A DNA stretch of 47,022 bases from Bifidobacterium breve (GTDB lineage Bacteria > Actinomycetota > Thermoleophilia > Solirubrobacterales > Solirubrobacteraceae): contig CAMCVN010000016.1 of assembly GCA_945881845.1 (NCBI GenBank), positions 1 to 47,022 of the forward strand, written 5' to 3'. Position numbers and translations under genes: made by a program. Under the pieces are notes generated by a model that saw nothing but the letters and a program-made list of their open reading frames with translations, was not told the origin of the DNA and searched no databases. The first letter of the stretch is position 1. The number at the start of each line of letters is the position of its first letter. Of this stretch, positions 34,148 through 42,685 are shown piece after piece.

Positions 34148-35116
34148 TTAAGTGATGTTGGCTTGGTAGAGCGTAAATCCGATTGCCGAACAGACCGCGG
34201 CAATGATCCAGAAGCGCAGAATGATCTTCGTCTCCGACCAGCCCCGCATCTCAAAATGGTGGTGAATCGGCGCCATCAGGAAGACCCGCTTACGGAAGCT
34301 TTGGAAGGCGGCAACCTGGATGATTACGCTCAGCGCCTCGATCACGAAGATTCCGCCGATCAAGACCAAGAGCAGCATTGTGTCGGTCATCACTGCCATC
34401 GCACCGATCGCGCCACCGAGGCCGAGCGAGCCGGTGTCGCCCATGAAGATCGTCGCCGGAAAGGCGTTGAACCAGAGGAAGCCGATGCAAGCGCCGACGA
34501 TGCAGGCGCTGAGCAGCGCAAGGTCGCGGTCGCCGGTCGTGATGAAAGTGATCGCAACATAGGCCAGCATCACGATCGCGACGCAGCCTGCGGCCAGTCC
34601 GTCGAGCCCGTCGCTGAGATTAACGGCGTTGGTCGAGCCGGCGATCACGAGGAAGACGATGACCGGAAAGAAGAGCCCGAGGTCGATACTGACGTCGACG
34701 AAACGCAGCTGAATCGTTGCCGAGAGCCCCGCCTTGTGCGTTGCGACCCACCAGAGCGCAACCGAGATCAGGAGCAGCGCGATCATCTTCGTCCTTCCGC
34801 GCAGCCCCAGCGAGCGGCGGCGGACGATCTTCGAGTAGTCGTCGGCGAAACCAAGCAGCGAACAGGTGACGGCCGTTCCAAAGACCGCAACCGCGCGCCA
34901 GTCCCAGTCGGTCAAGACGAGGAACGGGATAGCGATCGAGATGAAGATCAAGACGCCGCCCATCGTTGGCGTGCCGGCTTTGGCGTGATGGCCGGCCGGG
35001 CCCTCCTCGCGGATCTGCTGGCCAAATTCGCGTCGGCGCAGGTAAGTGATCAGGCGCGGCGCGGCGAAGACGCAGATCAATAGCGCACAGGTTCCGCCGA
35101 TCAGGACCTCACCCAT
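34148..35116 (-). CDS. mraY: Phospho-N-acetylmuramoyl-pentapeptide transferase
   Basis: MraY makes lipid I from UDP-MurNAc-pentapeptide and undecaprenyl phosphate. It has 322 residues and about ten membrane segments. Motifs are KAGTPTMGG at 46-54, GFADDYSKI with D92 and D93, NLSDGLDGLAAG, FMGDTGSLGLGG with D227, and PIHHHFE at 283-289. All catalytic acidic residues are present. Its ATG shares one base with the murF stop (TGATG). Confidence 0.97.
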   Translation of the reverse strand: MGEVLIGGTCALLICVFAAPRLITYLRRREFGQQIREEGPAGHHAKAGTPTMGGVLIFISIAIPFLVLTDWDWRAVAVFGTAVTCSLLGFADDYSKIVRRRSLGLRGRTKMIALLLISVALWWVATHKAGLSATIQLRFVDVSIDLGLFFPVIVFLVIAGSTNAVNLSDGLDGLAAGCVAIVMLAYVAITFITTGDRDLALLSACIVGACIGFLWFNAFPATIFMGDTGSLGLGGAIGAMAVMTDTMLLLVLIGGIFVIEALSVIIQVAAFQSFRKRVFLMAPIHHHFEMRGWSETKIILRFWIIAAVCSAIGFTLYQANIT

Positions 35117-36444
35117 CAGTCGCCTCCCCCGGCGGCCGGCGGTAGTGCTTCGCAGAGCGCTTCGGCGACAACTTCGAGCCCGACTCCGCGGGAACCCTTA
35201 ACCAGCAGTGTGTCTCCCGGTTCAACAATTGAGGCGATCTGCTGAGCAGCTTGCGCTGCGCTTTCGAGCGAATAGAGGTTTTCGCCCCCGAATGGCGGGC
35301 CGGCGTCGCGAGCCATCTCGCCCACCGTCACCAACACCTCGATGCCAAGCTCACGCACGTGTGCCCCGAGCTCGGCATGAAACCGACGCTGGTCAGGGCC
35401 GAGCTCTCTCATGTCGCCGAGCACAGCGACTGTTCGCCCGGAGGCCGAATCGGCGAGATCGTCGAGCGCTGCGCGCATCGACATCGGGTTTGCGTTGTAA
35501 CAGTCGTTGATAACGACGACATTGTCCTCTAACAGCAGGCGTTGGCCGCGAAGGCGGGACAATTCAACCTCGATCATTCCGCTTGGCTCGACGCCAAGCG
35601 CGCGCACTGCGGCCAGCGCGGCCAGAGCGTTGCGGCGCATGTGGGCCGACGCAAACGGAAGCTCGATCGTCGATGGCAGCTCGTCAACCTCGCCGCCAGG
35701 ACCAAAGCGCACAGTCCGAATCTCGCTTCGAATGTGCGGCTCGAGCAGCCTGTCGTCGGCCGGCACAATCGCAACCGCATCGGGCCCAAGGCCAGCGATC
35801 AGCTCAGCCTTCGCGCGCGCCACGGCCTCAACAGTTCCAAGCAGCTCAAGGTGGACCGGCCCAACGTTGACGATCACGCCGACATCGGGCTCGGCGATTC
35901 GCGTTAGCTCAGCTATCTGGCCTTCTCCGCGCATCGCCATCTCCAGCACCAGGACCTCGGTCCCGGCCGGCGCGCCGAGAATCGTCAGCGGCAGGCCTAT
36001 CTCCGTGTTGAAGTTCTCGAAAGTCGCGACGGTCGATCGCGACGGCGCCAACATGCCAGCGATGATGTCCTTAGTTGATGTCTTACCGGTCGACCCGGTG
36101 ACGGCGATCACGGCGCAGCCCAGTTCGCGTCGCCAAGCCTGTGCGAGGTCGGCAAGCGCCCTCAGCGGGTCGTCGACAGCGATTACGACTGCGTCCGAGG
36201 CTGAAGCGAGCGACGAGGCGTGTTGCTCCGTGACAATCACGCCCCAGGCGCCAGCAGCTAGGGCAGTGGCTGCGAATGCTCCCCCGTCCTGCTGCGAGCC
36301 AGCGAGGCCAACAAAGAGGGCGCCCGGCCCCGCCTGACGTGAGTCGATCGTTACCGAGCTGGGCGCAGCGGCCTGCGGATCCCCGCAGACGATCCGGCCA
36401 CCGCAATGCTCGGCGAGCGAGGACGCGTTCCAACTCGCGTTCAT
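35116..36444 (-). CDS. murF: UDP-N-acetylmuramoyl-tripeptide--D-alanyl-D-alanine ligase
   Basis: MurF adds the D-Ala-D-Ala dipeptide. The N-terminal domain has TIDSRQAGPGALFVGLAG. The ATP loop is TGSTGKTSTK at 116-125, and INDCYNANPMSMRAAL is the MurF signature in the C-terminal domain. At 442 residues it is normal. The start overlaps the murE stop (ATGA) and the stop overlaps mraY by one base. Confidence 0.96.
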   Translation of the reverse strand: MNASWNASSLAEHCGGRIVCGDPQAAAPSSVTIDSRQAGPGALFVGLAGSQQDGGAFAATALAAGAWGVIVTEQHASSLASASDAVVIAVDDPLRALADLAQAWRRELGCAVIAVTGSTGKTSTKDIIAGMLAPSRSTVATFENFNTEIGLPLTILGAPAGTEVLVLEMAMRGEGQIAELTRIAEPDVGVIVNVGPVHLELLGTVEAVARAKAELIAGLGPDAVAIVPADDRLLEPHIRSEIRTVRFGPGGEVDELPSTIELPFASAHMRRNALAALAAVRALGVEPSGMIEVELSRLRGQRLLLEDNVVVINDCYNANPMSMRAALDDLADSASGRTVAVLGDMRELGPDQRRFHAELGAHVRELGIEVLVTVGEMARDAGPPFGGENLYSLESAAQAAQQIASIVEPGDTLLVKGSRGVGLEVVAEALCEALPPAAGGGD

Positions 36445-37871
36445 TGCTTACCCGCCTCGATTGCGGCGCGTAGAGCGCTTGCGTCATCGAACTCCAGAAC
36501 GACGCCGTCGGCAATCTGCTGGCCCTGCTCGTGGCCCTTGCCAGCGACAAGCACGACGTCACCGTCGGCGGCAAGCCCGACAGCCCTCGCGATCGCGTCT
36601 CCGCGGTCCTCGACCACTTCAACCTCAGCGCCCCCGTCGTGGCTAACACCGGCGATTATCGCCTCGATGATCGCCCGAGGATCCTCTGAACGCGGGTTGT
36701 CAGAGGTAACGATGATCAGGTCGGCCAGTTCGCTGGCAACCTGGCCCATCAGCGGGCGCTTGCCGCGATCGCGGTCACCACCGGCGCCAAAGACGACGAT
36801 CAGGCGCCCCCCTGTCAAGCTGCGCGCCGTCCGCAGAGCGTTCTCCAACGAGTCGGGAGTATGGGCGTAGTCAACGATCGCAGCGAAGTGCTGCCCCGCA
36901 TCAACCGGCTGGAAGCGTCCGGGCGCGACCTCGGCTGCGGAAAGCGCCCGGGCAATCGCCGAATCGTCGACCCCGAGAATGCGTGCAACGGCGACGGCGC
37001 AGAGCGCGTTTAGAACGTTGAACTCGCCGGGGAGCGGAACCCGCAGTTCGATTCCCCCTGCGCTGAAGCTGCTGCCGCTGGGATCGGTCACGATCGAGCT
37101 CGCTTGCAGGTCGGCATCGGCGCTGACAATCCCGACCGTGACGACGTCAGAGAGCTCGGCCGCCAGCCGCCTCCCATGTTCATCATCGATATTGACGACG
37201 CTCGGGGCGGGGCTTTCGATCAGCAGCCGTGCCTTGACGGCGTAGTACTCCTCGAGGTCACGGTGAAAGTCGAGGTGCTCGCGGCTGAGGTTGGTGAAGA
37301 CGGTGACGTCCCAGTCGATTGCATCGGAGCGGTGCAGTGCGATCGCGTGCGAGGAGACCTCGATCACGCAGGCTTTGTCACCGGCAGCCAGCATCTGCGC
37401 AAAGCATCGCTGCAGCTCAATCGCCTCAGGCGTCGTTCTGACCGTCGCCTCGCGCCTGCCGCCGACGATCTGTTCAACGGTGCCCAGCAGCCCCGTCTGC
37501 CTGCCCGAGGCCTCTAAGAGGGCGCGCGTCAGGAAAGCCGTCGTCGTCTTGCCGTTGGTGCCGGTAACGGCGACCATCTCCAGTGACGATGTCGGGCGGC
37601 CGTTGAGCCGCGCTGCGGCCGGCGCGATCGCTGCGCGAACATCCTCGACGACGACCTCAGCGACGCCGAGCTGGAGCGGCCGCTCGGTCAGCAGCGCCGT
37701 CGCCCCTCGCTCAATCGCAGAGGCGGCGAAGTCGTGACCGTCGCGTTCAAAGCCAGGCACGCAGCAGAACAGTGTTCCGGCCTTGGCGAGCCGGTCATCT
37801 AGGGCCATCGAGTCGATCTCGACGTCGCCCTGTTCGCGCTCCAGACCGTCGAATAGCTCACGCAACCGCAT
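36441..37871 (-). CDS. murE: UDP-N-acetylmuramoyl-L-alanyl-D-glutamate--2,6-diaminopimelate ligase
   Basis: MurE adds the third residue of the stem peptide. The ATP loop VTGTNGKTTT is at about 102-111 and the carbamylated lysine region is YYAVKARL with K213. DNPRSEDP at 391-398 carries the DNPR motif, which by established knowledge marks meso-diaminopimelate specificity. The ATG at 37871 gives 476 residues, normal length. TACTCT lies 6 nt upstream. It follows ftsI after 28 nt. Confidence 0.95.
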   Translation of the reverse strand: MRLRELFDGLEREQGDVEIDSMALDDRLAKAGTLFCCVPGFERDGHDFAASAIERGATALLTERPLQLGVAEVVVEDVRAAIAPAAARLNGRPTSSLEMVAVTGTNGKTTTAFLTRALLEASGRQTGLLGTVEQIVGGRREATVRTTPEAIELQRCFAQMLAAGDKACVIEVSSHAIALHRSDAIDWDVTVFTNLSREHLDFHRDLEEYYAVKARLLIESPAPSVVNIDDEHGRRLAAELSDVVTVGIVSADADLQASSIVTDPSGSSFSAGGIELRVPLPGEFNVLNALCAVAVARILGVDDSAIARALSAAEVAPGRFQPVDAGQHFAAIVDYAHTPDSLENALRTARSLTGGRLIVVFGAGGDRDRGKRPLMGQVASELADLIIVTSDNPRSEDPRAIIEAIIAGVSHDGGAEVEVVEDRGDAIARAVGLAADGDVVLVAGKGHEQGQQIADGVVLEFDDASALRAAIEAGKQ

Positions 37872-37877
37872 GGCCGC

Positions 37878-37883
37878 AGAGTA
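37878..37883 (-). promoter_or_regulatory. Candidate -10 box (TACTCT) for murE
   Basis: TACTCT matches TAnnnT and is 6 nt from the murE ATG within the 28-nt ftsI-murE gap, suggesting an internal leaderless promoter for murE-murF-mraY. Confidence 0.4.
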
Positions 37884-37899
37884 ACGAGGCGTCCGGCCT

Positions 37900-39564
37900 T
37901 TACTTCGGTGCGATTCGCAGGTACGGCAGCGCGAATGACGCGATTTGACCGAATGCTGGCGCGGCGACTGAGCCGCCGTAGATGTCGCCCTGCGGTTCAT
38001 CGACGACGACGCTGATCAGTAGTTCAGGATCGGCGGCCGGCGCCATCCCGACGAACGACGCCACGTAAGCCGACTGCGAATACTTGCCGGTCGCAGGGTC
38101 GATCTTGTTTGCCGTACCGGTCTTGCCGGCCAACTCGTAGCCCGGGATCGCGACCTCGCTGGCTGTACCACCGGGCTGGAAGACACCGGTCAACATCTTG
38201 CGAACCGCGGCCGCGGTCTTGGCGCTGATGATCCTCTCGCTGGTGCCACCCGCAGCGGTCGCCTTGCCGTTTACGGAGTTGACGACGCGCGGAGTAATCA
38301 AAGTTCCACCGTTCGCTATAGCCCCGTAGGCGCTCATCATCTGAATCGGCGTGACGAGCTCGCCCTGGCCGATCGGCATGTTGCCCATCGAAGACCCGGA
38401 GTACTCAGCCAACGGCACGATTAGGCCGCGTTCCTCACCAGGAAGGTCTACGCCGGTTCGTTGGCCGAAGCCGAAACGGTTGACCCACTGGCTAAAGCGT
38501 TTCGCCCCGAGCCGTTGGCCGATCGTGATCGCACCAACGTTGCTCGACTCAGCAAGGATTCCGGCCGTGTCTAGCGTGATCCAACCACGCTCGTGCGATT
38601 CACCGATCACGCGGTCGGCTACCTGAATTGATGGCGCAAGATTGAATGAGGTCGTTGGCTCAACCTTCTTATCTTCGAGCGCGGCGGCGACCGTGAAGGC
38701 CTTGAAGGTCGAGCCCGGTTCAAATGTCATTCCGAGTGCGCGGTTCTGGATCGCTTCCGGCGGCGCGCCGCCAGGGTCGTTGGCATCAACCTTCGGCCAA
38801 TTGGCCATCGCCAGCACGGCTCCGGTCTTCGGGTTCGTGACGATCGCCGTGGCGCCCTTCGGGTTGTACTCGTCGGCGACCGACTGCAGGACTTCCTCTG
38901 CCTTCAGCTGCACTTCGGCATCGAGCGCCAGCGCCATCGCCCCGCCTGGAACCGAGCTCTTGATGTCGCGCGTTTCGATCGCTTGGCGGCCACCATCAAG
39001 CACGCGCCGCTGCTCGCCGTCCTGGCCGCGCAGCAGCTTGTCGTGGGCGTACTCGAGGCCAAACAGCCCGTTCCCGTCGACACCAACGACGCCCAAGACC
39101 TGAGCCGCCAGCGCCCCGCGTGGGTAGGTGCGAAGCGCGCCGGGGGCAAAGTCAATGCCCTCGATTTTCAAGGCCTTGATCTTCTCGGCGGCTCCGGCAG
39201 GAACGTGCCTCGCGAGGTAGACAAAGCCGGTGTCGCGACGAGCTAGGTCGGCGACGAGCTTGTTGGCTGGCACGCCGATTAGCGGCGCCAAGCGATTCGC
39301 AGTCGCGACTGGGTCCTTTATCAAGTACGGAGTCGCTGAGATGTCATCGGCCGGAATCGACGCGGCGAGCGGAACGCCCTTGCGGTCGGTGATCGTTCCG
39401 CGCTCTGCTGGCAGCTTCGCGACCGCTACCTGCTGCGCGGTCGCTGCGCTCGAGAGTCCAGAGCCTTTGACAAGACCGAGGTAGAAGACGCGTAGTCCGG
39501 CGAGCGCGAGGAGGACGAAGAATGAAGCAAACAGCAGGCCGATCCGTCGCTCGATCAGCGGCAT
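37900..39564 (-). CDS. ftsI: Division-specific peptidoglycan transpeptidase FtsI (class B PBP)
   Basis: FtsI crosslinks septal peptidoglycan and works with FtsW. One N-terminal membrane segment (about 9-30) is followed by the pedestal domain with AERGTITDRKGVPLA. The transpeptidase domain has SxxK at S285-K288 in FEPGSTFK, SxN at 340-342 and KTG at 481-483 in AGKTGTANK. At 554 residues it lacks PASTA domains. It starts 2 nt after the FtsL-like gene and precedes murE, the standard dcw order. Confidence 0.97.
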   Translation of the reverse strand: MPLIERRIGLLFASFFVLLALAGLRVFYLGLVKGSGLSSAATAQQVAVAKLPAERGTITDRKGVPLAASIPADDISATPYLIKDPVATANRLAPLIGVPANKLVADLARRDTGFVYLARHVPAGAAEKIKALKIEGIDFAPGALRTYPRGALAAQVLGVVGVDGNGLFGLEYAHDKLLRGQDGEQRRVLDGGRQAIETRDIKSSVPGGAMALALDAEVQLKAEEVLQSVADEYNPKGATAIVTNPKTGAVLAMANWPKVDANDPGGAPPEAIQNRALGMTFEPGSTFKAFTVAAALEDKKVEPTTSFNLAPSIQVADRVIGESHERGWITLDTAGILAESSNVGAITIGQRLGAKRFSQWVNRFGFGQRTGVDLPGEERGLIVPLAEYSGSSMGNMPIGQGELVTPIQMMSAYGAIANGGTLITPRVVNSVNGKATAAGGTSERIISAKTAAAVRKMLTGVFQPGGTASEVAIPGYELAGKTGTANKIDPATGKYSQSAYVASFVGMAPAADPELLISVVVDEPQGDIYGGSVAAPAFGQIASFALPYLRIAPK

Positions 39565-39566
39565 CG

Positions 39567-40229
39567 CTAGTTGGCCGCTCCTGCGGCTAAGCCACCGGAG
39601 TCTGCTTCTGGAGCTTGTGTCTGCTCTGTCGGTACTGCTTGCTCGGTCGTATCTGCCGGCTGCGAGTCGGCCTGATCGAGCTGGGTCACAGCTTGATCGG
39701 TCGATTCTGCGCTCGTGTCGGTCTCGAGCGTTGTCGAATCGCTTGTCGCCCCGCCCAGATCGGCCGACGGATCGATCGCCTCGTCGGCAACGGCGCCGCT
39801 AACCGAGCAGGCGCGCGCGTCACCGGCCTTCAGGTAACAGACGGCATCCGGCGCTGGCATAACGAGGCCAAGGTTCCCGGCTGCACCGGTAACGCGCTGC
39901 GCGCCATCGAGCCGAGCGAGCATGGAGCGCTGCTCGGCGTTTTCGCGCTTCAAGGTCTGGCTCTGCTCGGCATCGGCACTGATCTGCGTATTGAGTTTCA
40001 ACAGCGACACCTGAACGAAGACCAATCCAATCAGCGCGACGGCAAGAACGCCGATCAGCCGGCGCCCAACGAAGAGCCGTGCGAGCAGCCCGCCTGAGGC
40101 AACCCCAGCGCGGCCGATGCTATGACGCGTTGGCCGCGACGGGCGCGGCAGCGAACGGCCGCGCCTTAGCGGCCGTGGGCTTGTGATCCGCCCGGCCGTT
40201 GCCGATGCTGCTGGTGGCGGAGGAGTCAT
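39567..40229 (-). CDS. FtsL-like division protein with long acidic C-terminal tail
   Basis: The protein has 220 residues. A Pro/Arg-rich cytoplasmic part (1-56) is followed by one membrane segment at about 57-77 and a heptad-like region at 78-112. Then come LGLVMPAPDAVCYLK and a tail of about 80 residues rich in Asp, Glu, Ser, Thr and Gln (from about residue 145). Topology, size of the core and position between rsmH and ftsI are those of FtsL, which stabilises FtsQ and FtsI-FtsW. Two cysteines (C131, C141) lie in the external part. The tail is longer than in typical FtsL. Assignment is by position and topology, not by strong sequence identity. Confidence 0.75.
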   Translation of the reverse strand: MTPPPPAASATAGRITSPRPLRRGRSLPRPSRPTRHSIGRAGVASGGLLARLFVGRRLIGVLAVALIGLVFVQVSLLKLNTQISADAEQSQTLKRENAEQRSMLARLDGAQRVTGAAGNLGLVMPAPDAVCYLKAGDARACSVSGAVADEAIDPSADLGGATSDSTTLETDTSAESTDQAVTQLDQADSQPADTTEQAVPTEQTQAPEADSGGLAAGAAN

Positions 40230-41173
40230 TGCGCCGCCGCCACGATCTTCAGCGCCGCGCGCATCCTTGCCGAGCGGGCACGCGGGTTTTCATCGGTCTC
40301 AGCTTCGGTCGGTGTGATCCCGCCGCGAGTCAGCAAGGTTGCCTCAGCGACATGGCCGCAGCGGCAGATCGGCAGCCCCGGCGGGCAAACGCATTCGCGG
40401 GCCAATCCAGCAAGAAACTGCTTCACGCGGCGATCTTCTAGTGAATGGAACGAAATCCCTGCAAATCGGCCATTTTCGCGCAGCAGCTCCCAAGCCAGAG
40501 GGAGCGCGGCGTCGATCTCTTCAAGCTCGTTGTTGACGGCGATCCGCAGCGCCTGGAAGACGCGCTTAGCCGGGTGGCCAGCGCCGAAGCGGGCCGGCGT
40601 CGGGATTGCCTGCGTGACGATCTCAACCAGCTCGGTTGTCGTTTCGATTGGACGACGTTCGCGCTCACGCACGATTGCGCGGGCGATCTTGTCGCTGTAG
40701 CGCTCTTCGCCGTACTCGCGGAAGGTGCGCGCTAGGCGGCGGTCATCCCATTCGGCGACGATCTCGGCTGCGGTGATCCCTTCGGAAGGGTCCATCCGCA
40801 TGTCGAGCGGTGCATCCGCCGAATAGGAGAAGCCACGCTCTGGCGTGTCGATCTGCATCGAGGAGACGCCAAGATCGAACCAGATCAGGTCAACCGGCAA
40901 GCCTTCTGCTGCAAGCTCAGCGAGCGCCTCTGCGAAAGATGCCTCAATGAAGCGCGTCTGGCAGGGAAGATCGCCGGCGATCTCGTCGAAGCGCTCGCGC
41001 GCTTCGGGGTCACGGTCGATCGCCACCAGCAGCCCGTCGGGACCTAGCTTTTCAGCGATCCGACGGCTGTGGCCGCCGGCGCCGAAGGTTGCGTCTACGG
41101 CCACTTCGCCGGCGCGTGGATCGAGCACAGCGACCAGTTCGTTAGCGAGGACGGGAACGTGGTCGGTGCGCAT
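40226..41173 (-). CDS. rsmH: 16S rRNA (cytosine-1402-N4)-methyltransferase
   Basis: RsmH methylates C1402 in the decoding centre. Motifs are HVPVLANELV at the start, DATFGAGGHS near 27-36 (SAM site), FDLGVSSMQIDTPERGFSY, and ISFHSLEDRRVKQFL in the C-terminal part. A cysteine-rich segment ECVCPPGLPICRCG lies near the end. I use ATG at 41173 (315 residues). An ATG three codons upstream (41182) is equally possible. It overlaps the FtsL-like gene by 4 nt. Confidence 0.95.
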   Translation of the reverse strand: MRTDHVPVLANELVAVLDPRAGEVAVDATFGAGGHSRRIAEKLGPDGLLVAIDRDPEARERFDEIAGDLPCQTRFIEASFAEALAELAAEGLPVDLIWFDLGVSSMQIDTPERGFSYSADAPLDMRMDPSEGITAAEIVAEWDDRRLARTFREYGEERYSDKIARAIVRERERRPIETTTELVEIVTQAIPTPARFGAGHPAKRVFQALRIAVNNELEEIDAALPLAWELLRENGRFAGISFHSLEDRRVKQFLAGLARECVCPPGLPICRCGHVAEATLLTRGGITPTEAETDENPRARSARMRAALKIVAAAQ

Positions 41174-41183
41174 CAGCAGCATC

Positions 41184-41618
41184 TCAGTTGGCCTGGCCAA
41201 GGGTCGCGGTGATATCGAGCACGTCTGCAGCGAGCTTGGCGTTCTCGGTCGCCCATGCGGCACGGTCCCAGATCTCAATGCAAGGGCCGGCACCGGTAAC
41301 GACTACGTCTTTGCCTAGCGAGCCGTGCTCAAGCAGGAACGGCGGCACCATTACGCGGCCGGCGGCATCGAGCTCGGTCTCAACTGCGTTGGCTGAGAAG
41401 TAGCGCTGAAGATCGCGGGCCTGCGGTGAGAGCGGGTTGAGCTGACCGAGCGCCGAAGCGACGAAGGCCTCGTACTCGTCCGGCGTCCAAACCGAGACGC
41501 AGCGCTCTACGCCCTTCGCCACTACAACCCCATCGCTCAGCGACGCACGGAACTTGACCGGCACCGTAAGCCGGTTCTTCGCGTCGAATGTGTGGTCGAA
41601 AGTTCCTCTGAATGCCAT
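41184..41618 (-). CDS. mraZ: Transcriptional regulator MraZ
   Basis: MraZ is the first gene of the dcw cluster and a DNA-binding autoregulator. It has 144 residues in two SpoVT/AbrB-like domains. The first contains the DAKNRLTVPVKFR signature near residue 12 and the second a matching DAAGRVMVPPFL near residue 83. These paired motifs are diagnostic. Upstream lie a strong promoter and TGGG repeats. The rsmH start is within a few nt of its stop. Confidence 0.97.
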   Translation of the reverse strand: MAFRGTFDHTFDAKNRLTVPVKFRASLSDGVVVAKGVERCVSVWTPDEYEAFVASALGQLNPLSPQARDLQRYFSANAVETELDAAGRVMVPPFLLEHGSLGKDVVVTGAGPCIEIWDRAAWATENAKLAADVLDITATLGQAN

Positions 41619-41663
41619 TTGGTGCCTCGCCTGTCGCCAGCGAGATAAGTAGTTGCGGGCCGT

Positions 41664-41692
41664 GGTGGAGGAGTGGGAGGAACCCCTCCACC
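41664..41692 (-). repeat. Stem-loop in the mraZ leader
   Basis: GGTGGAGG (41664-41671) and CCTCCACC (41685-41692) are perfect 8-bp complements around a 13-nt loop. It lies in the predicted mraZ leader, well upstream of the ATG. It could affect mRNA stability or be a bystander of the G-rich operator region. Confidence 0.45.
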
Positions 41693-41708
41693 CCGGCCTG
41701 CGACTCGC

Positions 41709-41736
41709 ATACTACCCACTTCCCCCCACCTGTCAA
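41709..41736 (-). promoter_or_regulatory. dcw promoter (TTGACA-N16-TAGTAT)
   Basis: A perfect -35 hexamer TTGACA at 41731-41736 is followed 16 nt later by TAGTAT at 41709-41714. Transcription should start near 41702. It is the best sigma-70-type promoter I found in the window. Confidence 0.75.
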
Positions 41737-41759
41737 CCCCAAATGCACATATTTTCCCA
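41714..41759 (-). promoter_or_regulatory. Candidate MraZ-binding TGGG repeats
   Basis: TGGGG at 41724-41728 and TGGGT at 41714-41718 are exactly 10 bp apart and lie between the -35 and -10 boxes. Further TGGGG (41737-41741) and TGGGA (41755-41759) lie upstream. E. coli MraZ binds TGGGN repeats spaced by 5 nt (10-bp period), so this fits an autoregulatory operator. Confidence 0.65.
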
Positions 41760-41839
41760 CAATCCCGTTTGCCCGCTCCCCAAGCCGACACCGTGTTAGG
41801 CCGTGATCGCCCGTCATTACTGGGTTCTTCAGCCCTCGT

Positions 41840-42685
41840 TCAGCTACCGCCAAGACCCGCAATCATTCCTGCTGCGACGCAACAAATTGCCGCCGGAACG
41901 AGCAGCAGGGCCACGATCAGCTGGATCTTTGGCGCCGCGCCTTGGGCCTGCTCGGTGATTCTGCGCTGCCGGTCGGCGCGCGCTCCAGCCGCTAGAGCGG
42001 CCAGCATCGGTTCCAAGGCGACGCCATAGCGATCGGCTCGCCCAATCGCCGCCACCAGCGCGACAACCTCCGGTAGCGGGCATCTCCGCTCCATCTGCGC
42101 TAGCGCCTCCGCCCTCGATGTACCGAGGCGCACGCGGGCGTCGGCCAGTCGGAGCTCCAGCGCAAGCAGCCCGCGGCCATGCTCTCCGGCACCAGCGAGC
42201 GCACGCCCCAGTGGCAGACCAGCCCTGACCGCAAGCAGAATCCGATCGGCCACAACCGGCAGCTCGGCCTCCAACAAGCGCCGTCTCTGGCCCACACGGC
42301 GCCGGAGCACCAGATCGGGCAGCAGGAAGCCGGCGACCGGGCCAATCGTCACCAGTAGCGCCGCGCGGCCCGGACCGAGCGCAGTCGCTGCAGCCAGCGC
42401 GATACTCAATCCGAGTGCGGCCGAAACGAGCTTCACTCCCATCAGCTCACTGGGGCTGTAGCCGCCGGGATTTCCTGCAGCATCAATCAGCAAGGCAAGC
42501 TCGCGCGGCGCCGCTAGCGCGGTAAAGCGGCCGAACAGCGACCGCAGCCACCGGCCACTAGCGTCAGGCGCGAGCGAGCCAGCAGCCTCTGCGCGGCGTT
42601 CGACGCGCAGCTGCGCCCACTCTGCCAGCGCGACGACTGCGCAGCCGCCGCTGCCCGCTGCGGCCAACGCGGCAAGGCTAATCAT
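41840..42685 (-). CDS. tadC: Tad pilus assembly platform protein TadC-like (T2SSF domain)
   Basis: This is an inner-membrane platform protein of 281 residues with hydrophobic segments at about 1-22, 88-123 and 255-278. Between them lies a T2SSF-type helical domain (ELPVVADRILLAVRAGLPLGRAL, then RCPLPEVVALVAAIGRADRYG). With TadB it should form the platform driven by TadA. The start overlaps the tadB stop (ATGA). It is the last gene of the operon; no pilin gene follows. Confidence 0.85.
   Translation of the reverse strand: MISLAALAAAGSGGCAVVALAEWAQLRVERRAEAAGSLAPDASGRWLRSLFGRFTALAAPRELALLIDAAGNPGGYSPSELMGVKLVSAALGLSIALAAATALGPGRAALLVTIGPVAGFLLPDLVLRRRVGQRRRLLEAELPVVADRILLAVRAGLPLGRALAGAGEHGRGLLALELRLADARVRLGTSRAEALAQMERRCPLPEVVALVAAIGRADRYGVALEPMLAALAAGARADRQRRITEQAQGAAPKIQLIVALLLVPAAICCVAAGMIAGLGGS

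Larger units (their letters stand above)
41619..41839 (-). promoter_or_regulatory. mraZ (dcw) upstream region
   Basis: These 221 nt between tadC and mraZ are the longest gap in the window. Reading toward mraZ: a run of GGG-containing pentamers (41755-41782), then TTGACA at 41731-41736, TAGTAT at 41709-41714, and a GC-rich stem-loop in the predicted leader (41664-41692). The predicted leader is about 85 nt long. No clear terminator for the tad operon was seen. Confidence 0.75.

Noticed and set aside
33791-35083. Long open frame antisense to murD and mraY (about 430 codons)
   Set aside because: Low-complexity Arg/Glu/Asp-rich translation and full overlap with genes carrying all catalytic motifs.
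37872-38000. N-terminal extension of murE into ftsI
   Set aside because: It lies inside the ftsI coding end, has no MurE similarity, and ATG 37871 has a well-placed TAnnnT box.
41781-41839. Terminator for the tad operon after tadC
   Set aside because: Only short imperfect complementary stretches and no T-tract were found; read-through toward mraZ cannot be excluded.
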